A DNA stretch of 42,732 bases from positions 1-42,732 of the forward strand of contig NZ_RCWA01000038.1 of the NCBI RefSeq assembly GCF_018448905.1, read 5' to 3'. Within the stretch, counting starts at the first letter, position 1, and each line of letters opens with the position of its first letter. The translations under genes and the position numbers were made by a program. The notes beneath the pieces are model-generated. The model saw only the letters and a list, made by a program, of their open reading frames with translations, made no database searches and had not been told where the DNA came from. Below are positions 1-7,600 of this stretch, piece by piece. Origin of the DNA: Photorhabdus heterorhabditis (lineage in GTDB: Bacteria > Pseudomonadota > Gammaproteobacteria > Enterobacterales > Enterobacteriaceae).

Positions 1-114
1 TTTTTGAAAGGTAATCGACGTATTGCAACACGCTATGAAAAAACAGCACGAAACTATCTGTCGATGGTGAAATTAGGCTGTATTCGACTCTTTTGCCGGA
101 GATTATATAATTAA
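1..114 (+). pseudogene. IS transposase, C-terminal end (partial, cut by window edge)
   Basis: The frame is open from base 1 and ends at TAA 112-114. It encodes a basic C-terminus with RIATRYEKTARNYLSMVKL and then LFCRRLYN. This tail is typical of IS5/IS427-type DDE transposases, whose last residues carry the RYEKTARNY signature. Only 37 codons are visible, so the IS cannot be named and its integrity is unknown. The element probably ends within the next ~20 bases, just before the Rhs-tip array, but its inverted repeat cannot be confirmed from one end. Confidence 0.75.
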
Positions 115-132
115 GGGACACTACCTAGTAGT

Positions 133-166
133 AAAAAAGCCGGAAAGATCCCCGTGATCTTCCGGC
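133..166 (-). terminator. Intrinsic terminator of the small minus-strand gene
   Basis: Imperfect hairpin (GCCGGAAAGATC / GATCTTCCGGC). On the minus strand it is followed by a run of six T. It lies 13 bases beyond the stop of the 65-codon gene. The same CCGGAAGAT hairpin recurs at 3096-3130 and 4246-4270 in equivalent positions. Confidence 0.7.
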
Positions 167-178
167 CTTATTCATGAT

Positions 179-376
179 TTACCGAGGTGCATAGCCACGG
201 TAAGCCAGAGCAGATTGAAGCTCAGCGATCGCATCTTTGATCTGATACGCTTCCTCGTCATTCACCGCACAGGCCCGTATCTCCGCCCAGCACAGCCGCT
301 TAACCAGTTGGGCCAGGGCCAGCGCTTCAATGTGGGTTAACTGAATGTCCTGTAAATGTTCAATGGCTATCGTCAT
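179..376 (-). CDS. Small conserved protein of unknown function beside Rhs tips
   Basis: A 65-residue protein rich in Ala, Leu and Glu, predicted mostly helical (MTIAIEHLQDIQLTH... , EAYQIKDAIAELQSAL). No membrane segment, signal peptide or known catalytic motif is visible. The ATG at 376 has a GAGGAG Shine-Dalgarno about eight bases upstream and the gene ends just before a hairpin terminator, so it looks translatable. A frame-shifted copy lies at 4283-4467, so it belongs to a duplicated mini-unit bracketing the Rhs-tip array. I do not recognise the family. It could be a small regulator or simply cargo of the repeated unit. Confidence 0.55.
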   Translation of the reverse strand: MTIAIEHLQDIQLTHIEALALAQLVKRLCWAEIRACAVNDEEAYQIKDAIAELQSALAYRGYAPR

Positions 377-390
377 CTCATGCTCTCCTC

Positions 391-525
391 TTAACCCACA
401 AAACCAGTTATCAGCACCCGCATCTGCTGCTTTATCTCCCGCAGCTGGGCCTGTTGCCGCTGGTACTGCTGATGCTGTTGTTGCGTGGCTTCACTGTCAG
501 GAATGAGCACCAGACAGTCGCCCAA
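391..525 (-). pseudogene. C-terminal remnant of a small Gln-rich protein (copy 1)
   Basis: A minus-strand frame reading CLVLIPDSEATQQQHQQYQ and then a helical tail ending in LITGFVG. It stops 14 bases before the start of the 65-residue gene, so the two would be co-transcribed. Upstream the frame is closed by TGA, and only TTG or GTG starts without a good Shine-Dalgarno are available. I read it as a 5'-truncated gene. Related versions occur at 1527-1665 (frame-shifted), 3162-3299 (open) and 4482-4595, which shows that the coding information sits on this strand and not on the + strand. Confidence 0.4.
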
Positions 526-846
526 CTTTTTGGGGTCACTTCACCGGCGGCTTTACCTGCGGGCCTCGCCAGCCCGCATCAGCGGCGCAGGCAAGCTACC
601 CCGGCGCTGACATCGGGGAAAAAGCGAGCTAAAATCAGCAAAGTGCTCGTCGGGGCCAGTTGGCATGCTCTTTAACAGGATGGGAAAAGCCGGCGAAGAA
701 AAAGGCTGCTAAATCAGGGGGAAAGGTCCGCTCAATCGTATGATGGCGTCGGGATAGTCCCTAAGATCCTCTGGGGTTGACAGGGGGCATAAACCTATAC
801 ACTTATGCGCCGAATCCGCTGTTGTGGATCGACCCTCTTGGATTGA
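500..846 (+). repeat. Rhs-tip anchor repeat, copy A
   Basis: About 345 bp, GC-rich, nearly identical to 1640-1987 and 3274-3616. The left part holds the minus-strand Gln-rich gene remnant and a ~200-bp spacer. The right end encodes the last residues of an Rhs/TccC core ([22 protein letters not shown]). Homology stops exactly where the toxin-specific AT-rich DNA begins, as expected of a recombination anchor. Confidence 0.85.
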
Positions 847-1169
847 TGATGTTATACAGAGGGATGCACCTTGATGAATATAACCAATTGAAGGGAACAG
901 GAAAATGGGCTGTGGGACACGGTACTATGGAAGGTAAATGGTTTGCACAATCCTATGGGGATGCTGTTACTTGGGGTAATAAAATGGGACATGGAGGAAG
1001 TTCATTCCAGGTTGTGCAAATAAACGTTCCAGACGACATAGCTAAAAACATGCACTTCGATCCAAAATTAGATGGAATTGGCCCAGCTAGATATGCTCAA
1101 TTGGAACAGTTAAATGATCCGAGAGTTAAAGTATCGTGGAGTAAAAGAGTTCAAGCTAAAAGGTGCTAA
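765..1169 (+). CDS. Orphan Rhs/TccC tip A: probable ADP-ribosyltransferase-like toxin
   Basis: The frame opens after the TAA at 762-764. It first encodes the end of an Rhs core ([22 protein letters not shown]) and then a ~110-residue variable tip. The tip begins LYRGMHLDEYNQL and continues with GKWFAQSYGDAVTWG. A YRG arginine followed by a KWFA-S-A-WG block resembles the Arg and Ser/Thr segments of ADP-ribosyltransferase-fold toxins; a candidate late Glu lies in RYAQLEQLND. This assignment is an inference. There is no proper start codon (TTG at 777 at best) and no Rhs core, so the tip is probably silent until recombined onto a complete rhs/tccC gene. Its AT-rich composition contrasts with the preceding repeat. 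Confidence 0.65.
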   Translation, partial: DPLGLTGGINLYTYAPNPLLWIDPLGLMMLYRGMHLDEYNQLKGTGKWAVGHGTMEGKWFAQSYGDAVTWGNKMGHGGSSFQVVQINVPDDIAKNMHFDPKLDGIGPARYAQLEQLNDPRVKVSWSKRVQAKRC

Positions 1170-1172
1170 ACG

Positions 1173-1478
1173 ATGTATCAGATCAAAGTTGAATGGATAT
1201 CTGAACAAAATGGCGGAAGAAAAAATCCCCCTCCTGCTGGCCGTTATTTTGCGGTATCAAGATTTCCTGAAGATATTAATTGGCAAAATAACGCTTGGAG
1301 CGTTGTCTTTGAATTCAAATCAACGGAAAAGAAAGACAATGAATATGTAAGTGAAGGAACTGTTCGTTTTCTTATGGAAAATGCTCCTAACGAGCGTATG
1401 GAAACAAATGAATATTTTAATATATATGAAGGACCTAAAAAAGTGGCTAAGGTATTTTTACTAGGTCGAGTTTCATAA
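1173..1478 (+). CDS. Probable immunity protein for tip A (EF-Tu domain 3-like)
   Basis: 101 residues, starting three bases after the tip A stop, with AAGGTG as Shine-Dalgarno. Position directly behind an Rhs tip is the usual place of the cognate immunity gene. The sequence contains NGGRKNPPPAGRY near residue 14, VRFLMENAPNERM near 66 and FNIYEGPKKVAKV near 84. These resemble in order the GGRH-P, hydrophobic strand and REG-VAGV segments of the third beta-barrel domain of EF-Tu. The immunity role is inferred from context and the EF-Tu-like fold from motif order. No signal peptide is seen, so it should act in the cytoplasm. Confidence 0.65.
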   Translation: MYQIKVEWISEQNGGRKNPPPAGRYFAVSRFPEDINWQNNAWSVVFEFKSTEKKDNEYVSEGTVRFLMENAPNERMETNEYFNIYEGPKKVAKVFLLGRVS

Positions 1479-1526
1479 CTGAAAGAAAAATCATATATAA
1501 ATATTTGAGCAATTTCCTTTTAATTA

Positions 1527-1665
1527 CTATCTTGTACTGTAGTCGCCAATCAGTTCGCATATCCTCAGTTTAATTTCACTGAGCTGGTTTTGCTGGAGCT
1601 GATACTTGTTGCCTTATGTGGCGGGCGTCGTCGCTGTTAGGAATGAGCACCAGACAGTCGCCCAA
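1527..1665 (-). pseudogene. C-terminal remnant of the small Gln-rich protein (copy 2, frameshifted)
   Basis: On the minus strand the CLVLIPNSDDA segment is followed, in another frame, by KYQLQQNQLSEIKLRICEL and a stop at 1527-1529. An indel therefore separates the two halves. The tail matches the 3162-3299 copy more than the 391-525 copy. No 65-residue gene follows this copy. Confidence 0.4.
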
Positions 1666-1987
1666 CTTTTTGGGGTCACTTCACCGGCGGCTTTACCTGC
1701 GGGCCTCGCCAGCCCGCATCAGCGGCGCAGGCAAGCTGCCCCGGCGCTGACATCGGGGGAAAAAGCGAGCTAAAATCGGTAAAGTGCTCGTCGGGGCCAG
1801 TTGGAGTGTTTTTTAGTAGGGCCGGAAAAAACGGTGGAGAAAAAGGCGGCTAAATCAGGGGGAAAGGTCCGCTCAACCGTATGATGGCGTCGGGATAGTC
1901 CCTAAGATCCTATTGGGCTGAATGGGGGTATAAACCTATACACTTATGCGCCCAATCCGATGACTTGGATCGACCCGCTTGGGCTTG
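1640..1987 (+). repeat. Rhs-tip anchor repeat, copy B
   Basis: Second copy of the ~345-bp block. It differs from copy A by scattered substitutions and one inserted G in the GGGGAAAAA run. Ends in the Rhs core tail ([23 protein letters not shown]). Confidence 0.85.
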
Positions 1988-2406
1988 CAAAGTTATTCGA
2001 ATTGGGAACATATGGTGAATTGAATGGACCAACTCACGTTGGTGATAAATTGCAAGCGCATGAATTGTTAAGACATGAATATTTACGTGAGCAGGGACTT
2101 GCAGGTAATAGCCGATTATCAGGAAATCCATCTATTGCTTTAGATTTAGATCACCACACTCGTGGCCCACAAAAAGATACACGTGGTGTTGGTAGTGCAC
2201 ATTGGCATGAGAATCAAATTAGGGCAAGTCAAGGCCTCGGGAAAAATGAGTTTGCATCAACACCGAAAAGAGAACTAGATATAACCTCTGGTGGGTTAAG
2301 AAAATCTGGTGTTCCTGCTAGCAGAGTAAAACAGTTAAGAAACCAAGCTAGAAAATTCTTTAACGGGTTATCAAACAAGGCTAAAAATGCTGGTACTTGT
2401 AAATAG
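1906..2406 (+). CDS. Orphan Rhs/TccC tip B: probable HNH/EndoVII-class nuclease toxin
   Basis: The frame opens after TAA 1903-1905, encodes the Rhs core end ([19 protein letters not shown]), then a ~140-residue tip. The tip has GTYGELNG, VGDKLQAHELLRHEYL, a GNPSIALDLDHHTRG segment and GSAHWHENQIR. Spaced AHE, DHH and HWH histidines and acids point to a metal-dependent HNH/His-Me-type nuclease as found in polymorphic toxins. The exact family is not certain. The basic C-terminus (KQLRNQARKFF, KAKNAG) fits nucleic-acid binding. As with tip A there is no true start (first ATG at 1960 lies inside the core end), so it is probably an unexpressed spare tip. Confidence 0.65.
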   Translation, partial: DPIGLNGGINLYTYAPNPMTWIDPLGLAKLFELGTYGELNGPTHVGDKLQAHELLRHEYLREQGLAGNSRLSGNPSIALDLDHHTRGPQKDTRGVGSAHWHENQIRASQGLGKNEFASTPKRELDITSGGLRKSGVPASRVKQLRNQARKFFNGLSNKAKNAGTCK

Positions 2407-2418
2407 GAGAAATATTGC

Positions 2419-3033
2419 ATGTATAGTCTTACGCGAATTGTTGTAGAAGAAACTTCGAATAATGACTCTGGTTTTATTCTTGGTGGGAAAAGAGGATATG
2501 TATCACAGTGGCCTGTAAACCCAGATGGTGAAAAACTACTTCATCTTTTTTCTATAGATTGCGAGAAGTTATCTTCTAGAATCTCTCAAGGAGTATTGCC
2601 AACATCTGGATATTTATCTGTTTTTTCAACTTATTCTGATGATGATTACTTCCTTGATAACATAACCTATTTTGGTGATGAGCAAGAACTAAAGCTTATT
2701 CAGTCAGGATTTACGTTCGTTTCATATTCTTTAACCAATGATTCATTGGAAAACAACGATAAATTCATACCAGAAAGAAGTGTTAATTTTTTAGATATGG
2801 AAATGGGTGACGATGAATATCCAATGATTTCGCTATTTTCAAATAATGTGCCAAATGGATTAGATGATATTGGTGACATCGGAAATAGCTATCACTTTGT
2901 ATGTCAGATATATTCGGCAGATTTCCCTAAACCTTTTCAAGATGCATTAGGGTTATCTGATGCTATTGGTTATTTGTTTATTAAAAGTACAGAAAATGGA
3001 ATAGAAGGTATCTTCTTTGTACAAACGGCATAA
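2419..3033 (+). CDS. Probable immunity protein for tip B (DUF1963/YwqG-like)
   Basis: 204 residues, ATG preceded by TAGGAGA nine bases upstream and 12 bases after the tip B stop. Acidic and rich in aromatic residues. The order GGKRGYVSQWPVNPDGEKL, LFSIDCEKL, VLPTSGYLSVFSTYS and the C-terminal GYLFIKSTENG recalls the YwqG/DUF1963 fold, which is common among immunity proteins of nuclease tips. The fold assignment is tentative; the immunity role rests on position, acidity and AT-rich composition shared with the tip. Confidence 0.65.
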   Translation: MYSLTRIVVEETSNNDSGFILGGKRGYVSQWPVNPDGEKLLHLFSIDCEKLSSRISQGVLPTSGYLSVFSTYSDDDYFLDNITYFGDEQELKLIQSGFTFVSYSLTNDSLENNDKFIPERSVNFLDMEMGDDEYPMISLFSNNVPNGLDDIGDIGNSYHFVCQIYSADFPKPFQDALGLSDAIGYLFIKSTENGIEGIFFVQTA

Positions 3034-3095
3034 TTTTTTTGAAATAACCGTTTAGACAAATGAGTGAAAATAATCCACTCAGTGTTTATAAAAAA

Positions 3096-3130
3096 GAAAG
3101 CCGGAAGATATACGTATTCTTCCGGCTTTC
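3096..3130 (-). terminator. Hairpin terminator between cassettes B and C
   Basis: Near-perfect stem GAAAGCCGGAAGA / TCTTCCGGCTTTC around a short loop. Read on the minus strand it is followed by a T-rich run (TTTCTTTTTTA). It follows the stop of the minus-strand Gln-rich remnant at 3162 and could also stop + strand transcription from cassette B. Confidence 0.7.
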
Positions 3131-3161
3131 TTGTTCTTACCGTGGCTAATACCCGTATATA

Positions 3162-3299
3162 TCAGCGTACTTTATAATCGCCTATCAGTTCCCGCATTCT
3201 CAGCTTAATTTCGCTAAGCTGGTCTTGCTGGCGCGGGTACTGCTGATGCTGTTGTTGCGGGGCTTCACTGTCAGGAATGAGCACCAGACAGTCGCCCAA
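3162..3299 (-). pseudogene. C-terminal remnant of the small Gln-rich protein (copy 3)
   Basis: Open minus-strand frame of 45 codons if TTG at 3299 is used: CLVLIPDSEAPQQQHQQYP, then SEIKLRMRELIGDYKVR. As in copy 1 the frame is closed by TGA just upstream and no Shine-Dalgarno is visible. I consider it a 5'-truncated gene tail carried along in the repeated unit. Confidence 0.4.
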
Positions 3300-3616
3300 C
3301 TTTTTGGTGTCACTTCACCGGCGGCTTTACCTGCGGGCCTCGCCAGCCCGCATCAGCGGCGCAGGCAAGCTGCCCCGGCGCTGACATCGGGGAAAAAGCG
3401 AGCTAAAATCAGCAAAGTGCTCGTCGGGGCCAGTTGGCATGCTCTTTAACAGGATGGGAAAAGCCGGCGAAGAAAAAGGCTGCTAAATCAGGGGGAAAGG
3501 TCCGCTCAACCGTATGATGGCGTCGGGATAGTCCCTAAGACCCGATCGGGCTGAATGGGGGCATAAACCTATACACGTATGCCCCCAATCCGATGACATG
3601 GATCGATCCTTGGGGA
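3274..3616 (+). repeat. Rhs-tip anchor repeat, copy C
   Basis: Third copy of the ~345-bp block; very close to copy A (same TTGGCATGCTCTTTAACAGG segment). Ends in the Rhs core tail with DPWGW in place of DPLGL. Confidence 0.85.
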
Positions 3617-3883
3617 TGGAGTTTTCTTGAAATCGTTGGTGATGCGGCCCAAACAACTGGAAAGAAATTTCAAGGGGCTGAAATTTATAAATTTACAAAC
3701 AAAGTAAAAGTTGAAGGCGTAGCTTTTAAGAAAAATGATTATTTTTATTTAGATAATCTTCACAAAGATCACTACGAGACATTTTCATCATTGGATAAGT
3801 CCAAAGGAGTGTTCAATTTAGATGGCTCCTATAATGAGAAAAAATCAATTAAAGCAGCAAAAAGAAAAGGGCCAGGTTGCTGA
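3539..3883 (+). CDS. Orphan Rhs/TccC tip C: probable small ribonuclease toxin
   Basis: The frame opens after TAA 3536-3538 and encodes the Rhs core end ([21 protein letters not shown]) and then a ~85-residue tip. Its last part reads [21 protein letters not shown], then [11 protein letters not shown] and a Lys-rich end (KAAKRKGPG). The D-x-x-H-x-D-H-x-E arrangement followed by a G-x-x-N-x-D-G turn resembles the cytotoxic domain of colicin E3-like ribonucleases and related Rhs tips. This is motif-level inference. No start codon outside the core tail, so probably silent. Confidence 0.6.
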   Translation, partial: DPIGLNGGINLYTYAPNPMTWIDPWGWSFLEIVGDAAQTTGKKFQGAEIYKFTNKVKVEGVAFKKNDYFYLDNLHKDHYETFSSLDKSKGVFNLDGSYNEKKSIKAAKRKGPGC

Positions 3884-3884
3884 T

Positions 3885-4217
3885 ATGAATGAGAATATTA
3901 AACTTCGTCTTCTAGAAAATAAGGATGATTTAATTGAGGGAACATTTTGTTACTCATTATTTGAAGAATCCATTTTTTGCCCGAATTTGATGACGGAATT
4001 TATTGAAATTTCTGAGTTTTTCTTGAGTTATAATAATGATCTTGAAATTAAACAATTATTGGAATGGATTATTAGCTGTGTTGAACAATGCTTTTTATCT
4101 CATCATGATGAGAATGATTATTACCATATAAAGAATTATTCAATAGATATAGAAAGTAAATGGGAAAACATATGGAAACCAAAACTTAATTATTTACTTG
4201 ATATAAAGGGAAATTGA
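3885..4217 (+). CDS. Probable immunity protein for tip C
   Basis: 110 residues from ATG 3885, one base after the tip C stop, with AGG ten bases upstream. The frame is open further upstream (to 3822), but that stretch overlaps the toxin and is Lys/Gln-rich unlike the rest, so I prefer 3885. The protein is strongly acidic (ENKDDLIEG, HHDENDYYH, DIESKWENIWK) and helical, with no signal peptide. It suits a partner of the basic tip C. The family is not recognised. Toxin and immunity are tightly coupled, as in the two other cassettes. Confidence 0.6.
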   Translation: MNENIKLRLLENKDDLIEGTFCYSLFEESIFCPNLMTEFIEISEFFLSYNNDLEIKQLLEWIISCVEQCFLSHHDENDYYHIKNYSIDIESKWENIWKPKLNYLLDIKGN

Positions 4218-4245
4218 TTTAATACGTAATAAATAAAATTTGAAA

Positions 4246-4270
4246 CCGGAAGATCTTTATTATCTTCCGG
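4246..4270 (-). terminator. Hairpin terminator after the decayed small-gene copy
   Basis: Stem CCGGAAGAT / ATCTTCCGG with an eight-base loop. Located like the hairpin at 133-166 relative to the 65-residue gene, but here next to its decayed copy. On the minus strand it is followed by TTTCAAATTTTATTT, a weak T tract. Confidence 0.5.
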
Positions 4271-4282
4271 CCTTCTTATGAT

Positions 4283-4467
4283 CTATCTTGGCCAATACCC
4301 ACGGTAAGCCAGAGCAGATTGAAGCTTAGCGATCGCATCTTTGATCTGATACGCTTCCTCGTCATTCACGGCACAGGCCCGTATCTCCGCCCAGTTCAGC
4401 CGCTTAGGGCCAATGCTTCGGTGTGGTTAAGGTTAATGTCCTGTAAATGTTCAACCACTATCGTCAT
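4283..4467 (-). pseudogene. Decayed copy of the 65-residue small gene
   Basis: Matches 179-376 along its whole length but lacks 13 bases in the middle (between AGCCGCT and the AATGTCCTG segment), which breaks the frame. The stop is TAG here instead of TAA. The start region CATCTCATCC is kept but the GAGAGG Shine-Dalgarno area has changed. Clear duplicate that is no longer translatable as one protein. Confidence 0.75.
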
Positions 4468-4481
4468 CTCATCCTCTCCCC

Positions 4482-4595
4482 TTAACCCATAAAACCGGTT
4501 ATCAGCACCCGCAGTTGAGCCTGTTGCCGCTGGTACTGCTGATGCTGCTGTTGCGTGGCTTCACTGTCAGGAATGAGCACCAGACAGCCGACCAT
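4482..4595 (-). CDS. 37-codon ORF formed at the MARTX/repeat junction
   Basis: Encodes MVGCLVLIPDSEATQQQHQ, then YQRQQAQLRVLITGFMG. This is the same small Gln-rich tail found in the anchor repeats, but here it has an ATG with GAAGG five bases upstream, both contributed by the sequence just behind the rtxA stop. It begins 13 bases after rtxA ends, so read-through from rtxA would reach it. It may be translated by accident of the junction; a function is unknown. Confidence 0.35.
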   Translation of the reverse strand: MVGCLVLIPDSEATQQQHQQYQRQQAQLRVLITGFMG

Positions 4596-4608
4596 TACCT
4601 TCACGTTA

Positions 4609-7600
4609 TTAAGCAAATTTCCCTTTGCCAATCGCTGCATCAGTCCACGCGGTCGCTATGGCGATTTTTGCTTTACTGTCCAAACTCGCAATAAAACCAT
4701 TATCACCCGCTGTCGGAGAAAAACTACTCATTGCCTGAATCAATGAATCAACGGCATTGTCAGAAAGTGCAGTAAATTCTCTCTCACCTGATTTGTCTTT
4801 ATCCCCCATCTGCCTCACCAATTTGGCTCGATGACCATTAAAGTAATCATCAAAGGTGACTGCTCCCACTGATTCAAATACGCCTTGAGCGGTTTTGTCC
4901 CTGGGATGACGATTCACCGATAGCACCAGATCATATCCGCTGCGTTGGAACCACAGGTTTTTCCAGTCAACATTGTGTAACAGAATGATATCTTCTGCGT
5001 TGATATCACTAACCCGACTATCAATCACTTCGCCACTGACCATAAAACTGTCTACGCCTGCCCCACCCTGGAAGCGGTTCTGATAACCGCCCAGCACTAA
5101 CAAATCCTGACCATCACCACCGTCAAATTGGCTGAACTTCGAAATCGCAGCGGCTATCAGGTGATCATCACCTTCTCCACCATTAATCACCGCATGGTAG
5201 CCCATTAGTTTGATCCCATCGTTACCCGTGCTGCCATCGATTCGGTTATCGTTGCCAAACACTCTGGCACTGTCATTGCTTTTACCTAAATCAACCCAGT
5301 TGTTATTGCCGATGATCACCGTATAGTCCCGACCGGCCCCGGTATCTACCCTGTTATAGTTACCGGAAGCAACAACGTAATCCTGCCCGTTACCCGCATC
5401 AATAAAACCACCTTCACCAAAGACAAAAGCTTGATCATTACCTTCTCCCATAAAGACTTGGTTAATACGTCCGGCTACCACGGCGGTATCATCACCATTG
5501 CCACCAAACATCCAGTTTTCACGCCCCATCAGGACGCCCATGTCATTCCCTTCGCCGCCCGTAAAGATGTTGGAGGTACCCATCGAGTAATAAACATCAT
5601 CACCACGACCACCCCAGAAGTTGTTGTTATCACCCAGATAAGCGCTGAGATCTTTACCGTCACCACCCCAGTTGAAGTTGTAGTTCCCCAGCGATATATG
5701 GATGTCACTATCCCCTTGCAGATGACCGCTGTTACACAGGAAATCAAAGGTTTTTTGCTCCATGTTAAGCAGATCTGCCGTTAAGTTTTCTTTTAAGTTA
5801 GCCATTAATGACTGCATTTCTGTTTGCTTATCTTGACTGAACATCGTCGCAAACAGGTTAGGTAAATTCAGTGAATTAAAGCCAAATTTACGCTCTGATT
5901 CGTCGCTAGCCTGAGCATCCGCTCTGTTGTTAATAACAACCGGAGATCCCTGTACCGGGGTTTCATCAGGCGTTTTCTCCATCAGACCATGACTTTCCGC
6001 AAATGACCTGACACCCTCTGTCCCCATATCGATGCCAGCTCGCAAACCATTAAGTAATTTTTCTGGGTTAGTGAAGGCTTTCAGTTGGTCACCACTAAAT
6101 TCTCCTATCACTTCCAGCATCTTTCGCAGAATAGCCTCTCCATCAACAGGCTCGCCTGTACGGGAAACAATTTGCCCCTCTGCGGTGTAATCCACTCCAA
6201 AGATATCCGATAAGGTGGTATCCGCACTGACACCCGCCAACCGACCAAGTAATTTGTTTTTAAGCTGACGCGGCAAGTCCTGCGGGTTATAGGTGAAGGT
6301 GGTCTTTACCAGCCCGGTTGTCGTGAATTGCTGGCTCATCAGACCAAACAGTGAACCCAAGTTGGTATCCAGAATTGACTGGATATTGTCACCGAACATT
6401 AAGTTCCAGTTACCGGTTGTCACCTGGATATCTGCCCCACGTCCGCCAACAGCAAAGTTGAAAGCCAGCTTCTGATTGGCCTGGCGGAATTTATTTGCGC
6501 GGCTCATTTTGCCTGTATCAGTACTATTACCACTTAGCCATTGGTAGTATCTCTTGTTCAACGCTGCTTCCGCGTCACTCTTCAAACCACGACTGCTTCG
6601 TTCATGTTGTGAATCCAGATTAACCAGTGTCTTGTAGTCCACACTGCTGGTTTGGTCTAAACCAGACATATCCTGCACAAACTTCTCCGCACCAGATAAC
6701 GTCCACTGCTGATCTTGCGCCACCAACCAGTTCCATTCTTCACCAGAACGGGCTATCGATTGCAGTACACCAGTAACACGAATCGCACCATCAAATGGAT
6801 TGACCAGTGGTGGCGTTGGAATGGATTTATCCATCATGACGATCAGATCATTACTTCGCCCCCGGTTGAAACTGACGTTACGGTTACCGATAAACATCTG
6901 TGCTCCCTCAAATGCCTGGTAACCGTCAATATCGAAGCTGTGTTTGCTATCACCATGACCAATGTGAACCATCACATTGTTGTCACCGAAGGCCAGTGAT
7001 TTAAAACCACCACTTCCCACTTTAACGCCTACATTCGATGTTCCCCAATTGAGCGCAGTAAACTCACCTTCCCCTACGTTTATCTGAATATTGCCAGTGT
7101 AACTGAGCGAGCGATTCAGTTTATCGTTTGCGTTAATCTCAATATTCTTTGTACGTTTTTTAGGTGCTGTAAAAGTACGATGGTGATCCGCAACCGCCCC
7201 TTTAGCCATGGCATCAGCGGATGTGTAACCTACCTTAGAAAGAGTGATATCACTTTCATCAACACCGCGAATAACCCTTTCTGTGTTGGTTGTCAGTTCA
7301 CTCTGTTTATTCCATTTGAATACGATTTTGTTATCAGGCAGGTTATTGACCCATTGGTTATTTTGGTCACGGGTAAATTTACGACCACTGATATCAACCG
7401 CCACTTCGCTACGGCGAGCGGAAACATCACTGCGAATACCTTGTTTATCCATAGCGACGATAAAACGACGGGCAAAACCGTCCCGTTTGTCATCACTGAT
7501 CAAAGAACAACCCACAATGCTGATATGGATAGGTTTACCGGCCCGCTTAAGATCCTGACTGAACTGTTTTAGTTTTACTGCCAGTTCATCGGCACTGTAA

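Noticed and set aside
454-675. 73-codon + strand ORF (and its copy at 3225-3449) inside the anchor repeat
   Set aside because: Lies opposite the minus-strand CLVLIPDSE gene remnant, has low-complexity Pro/Ala/Arg content and no ribosome site. It repeats only because the DNA repeats.
1114-1350. 78-codon + strand ORF overlapping tip A and its immunity gene
   Set aside because: Runs in another frame across two genes that are better supported by position and motifs.
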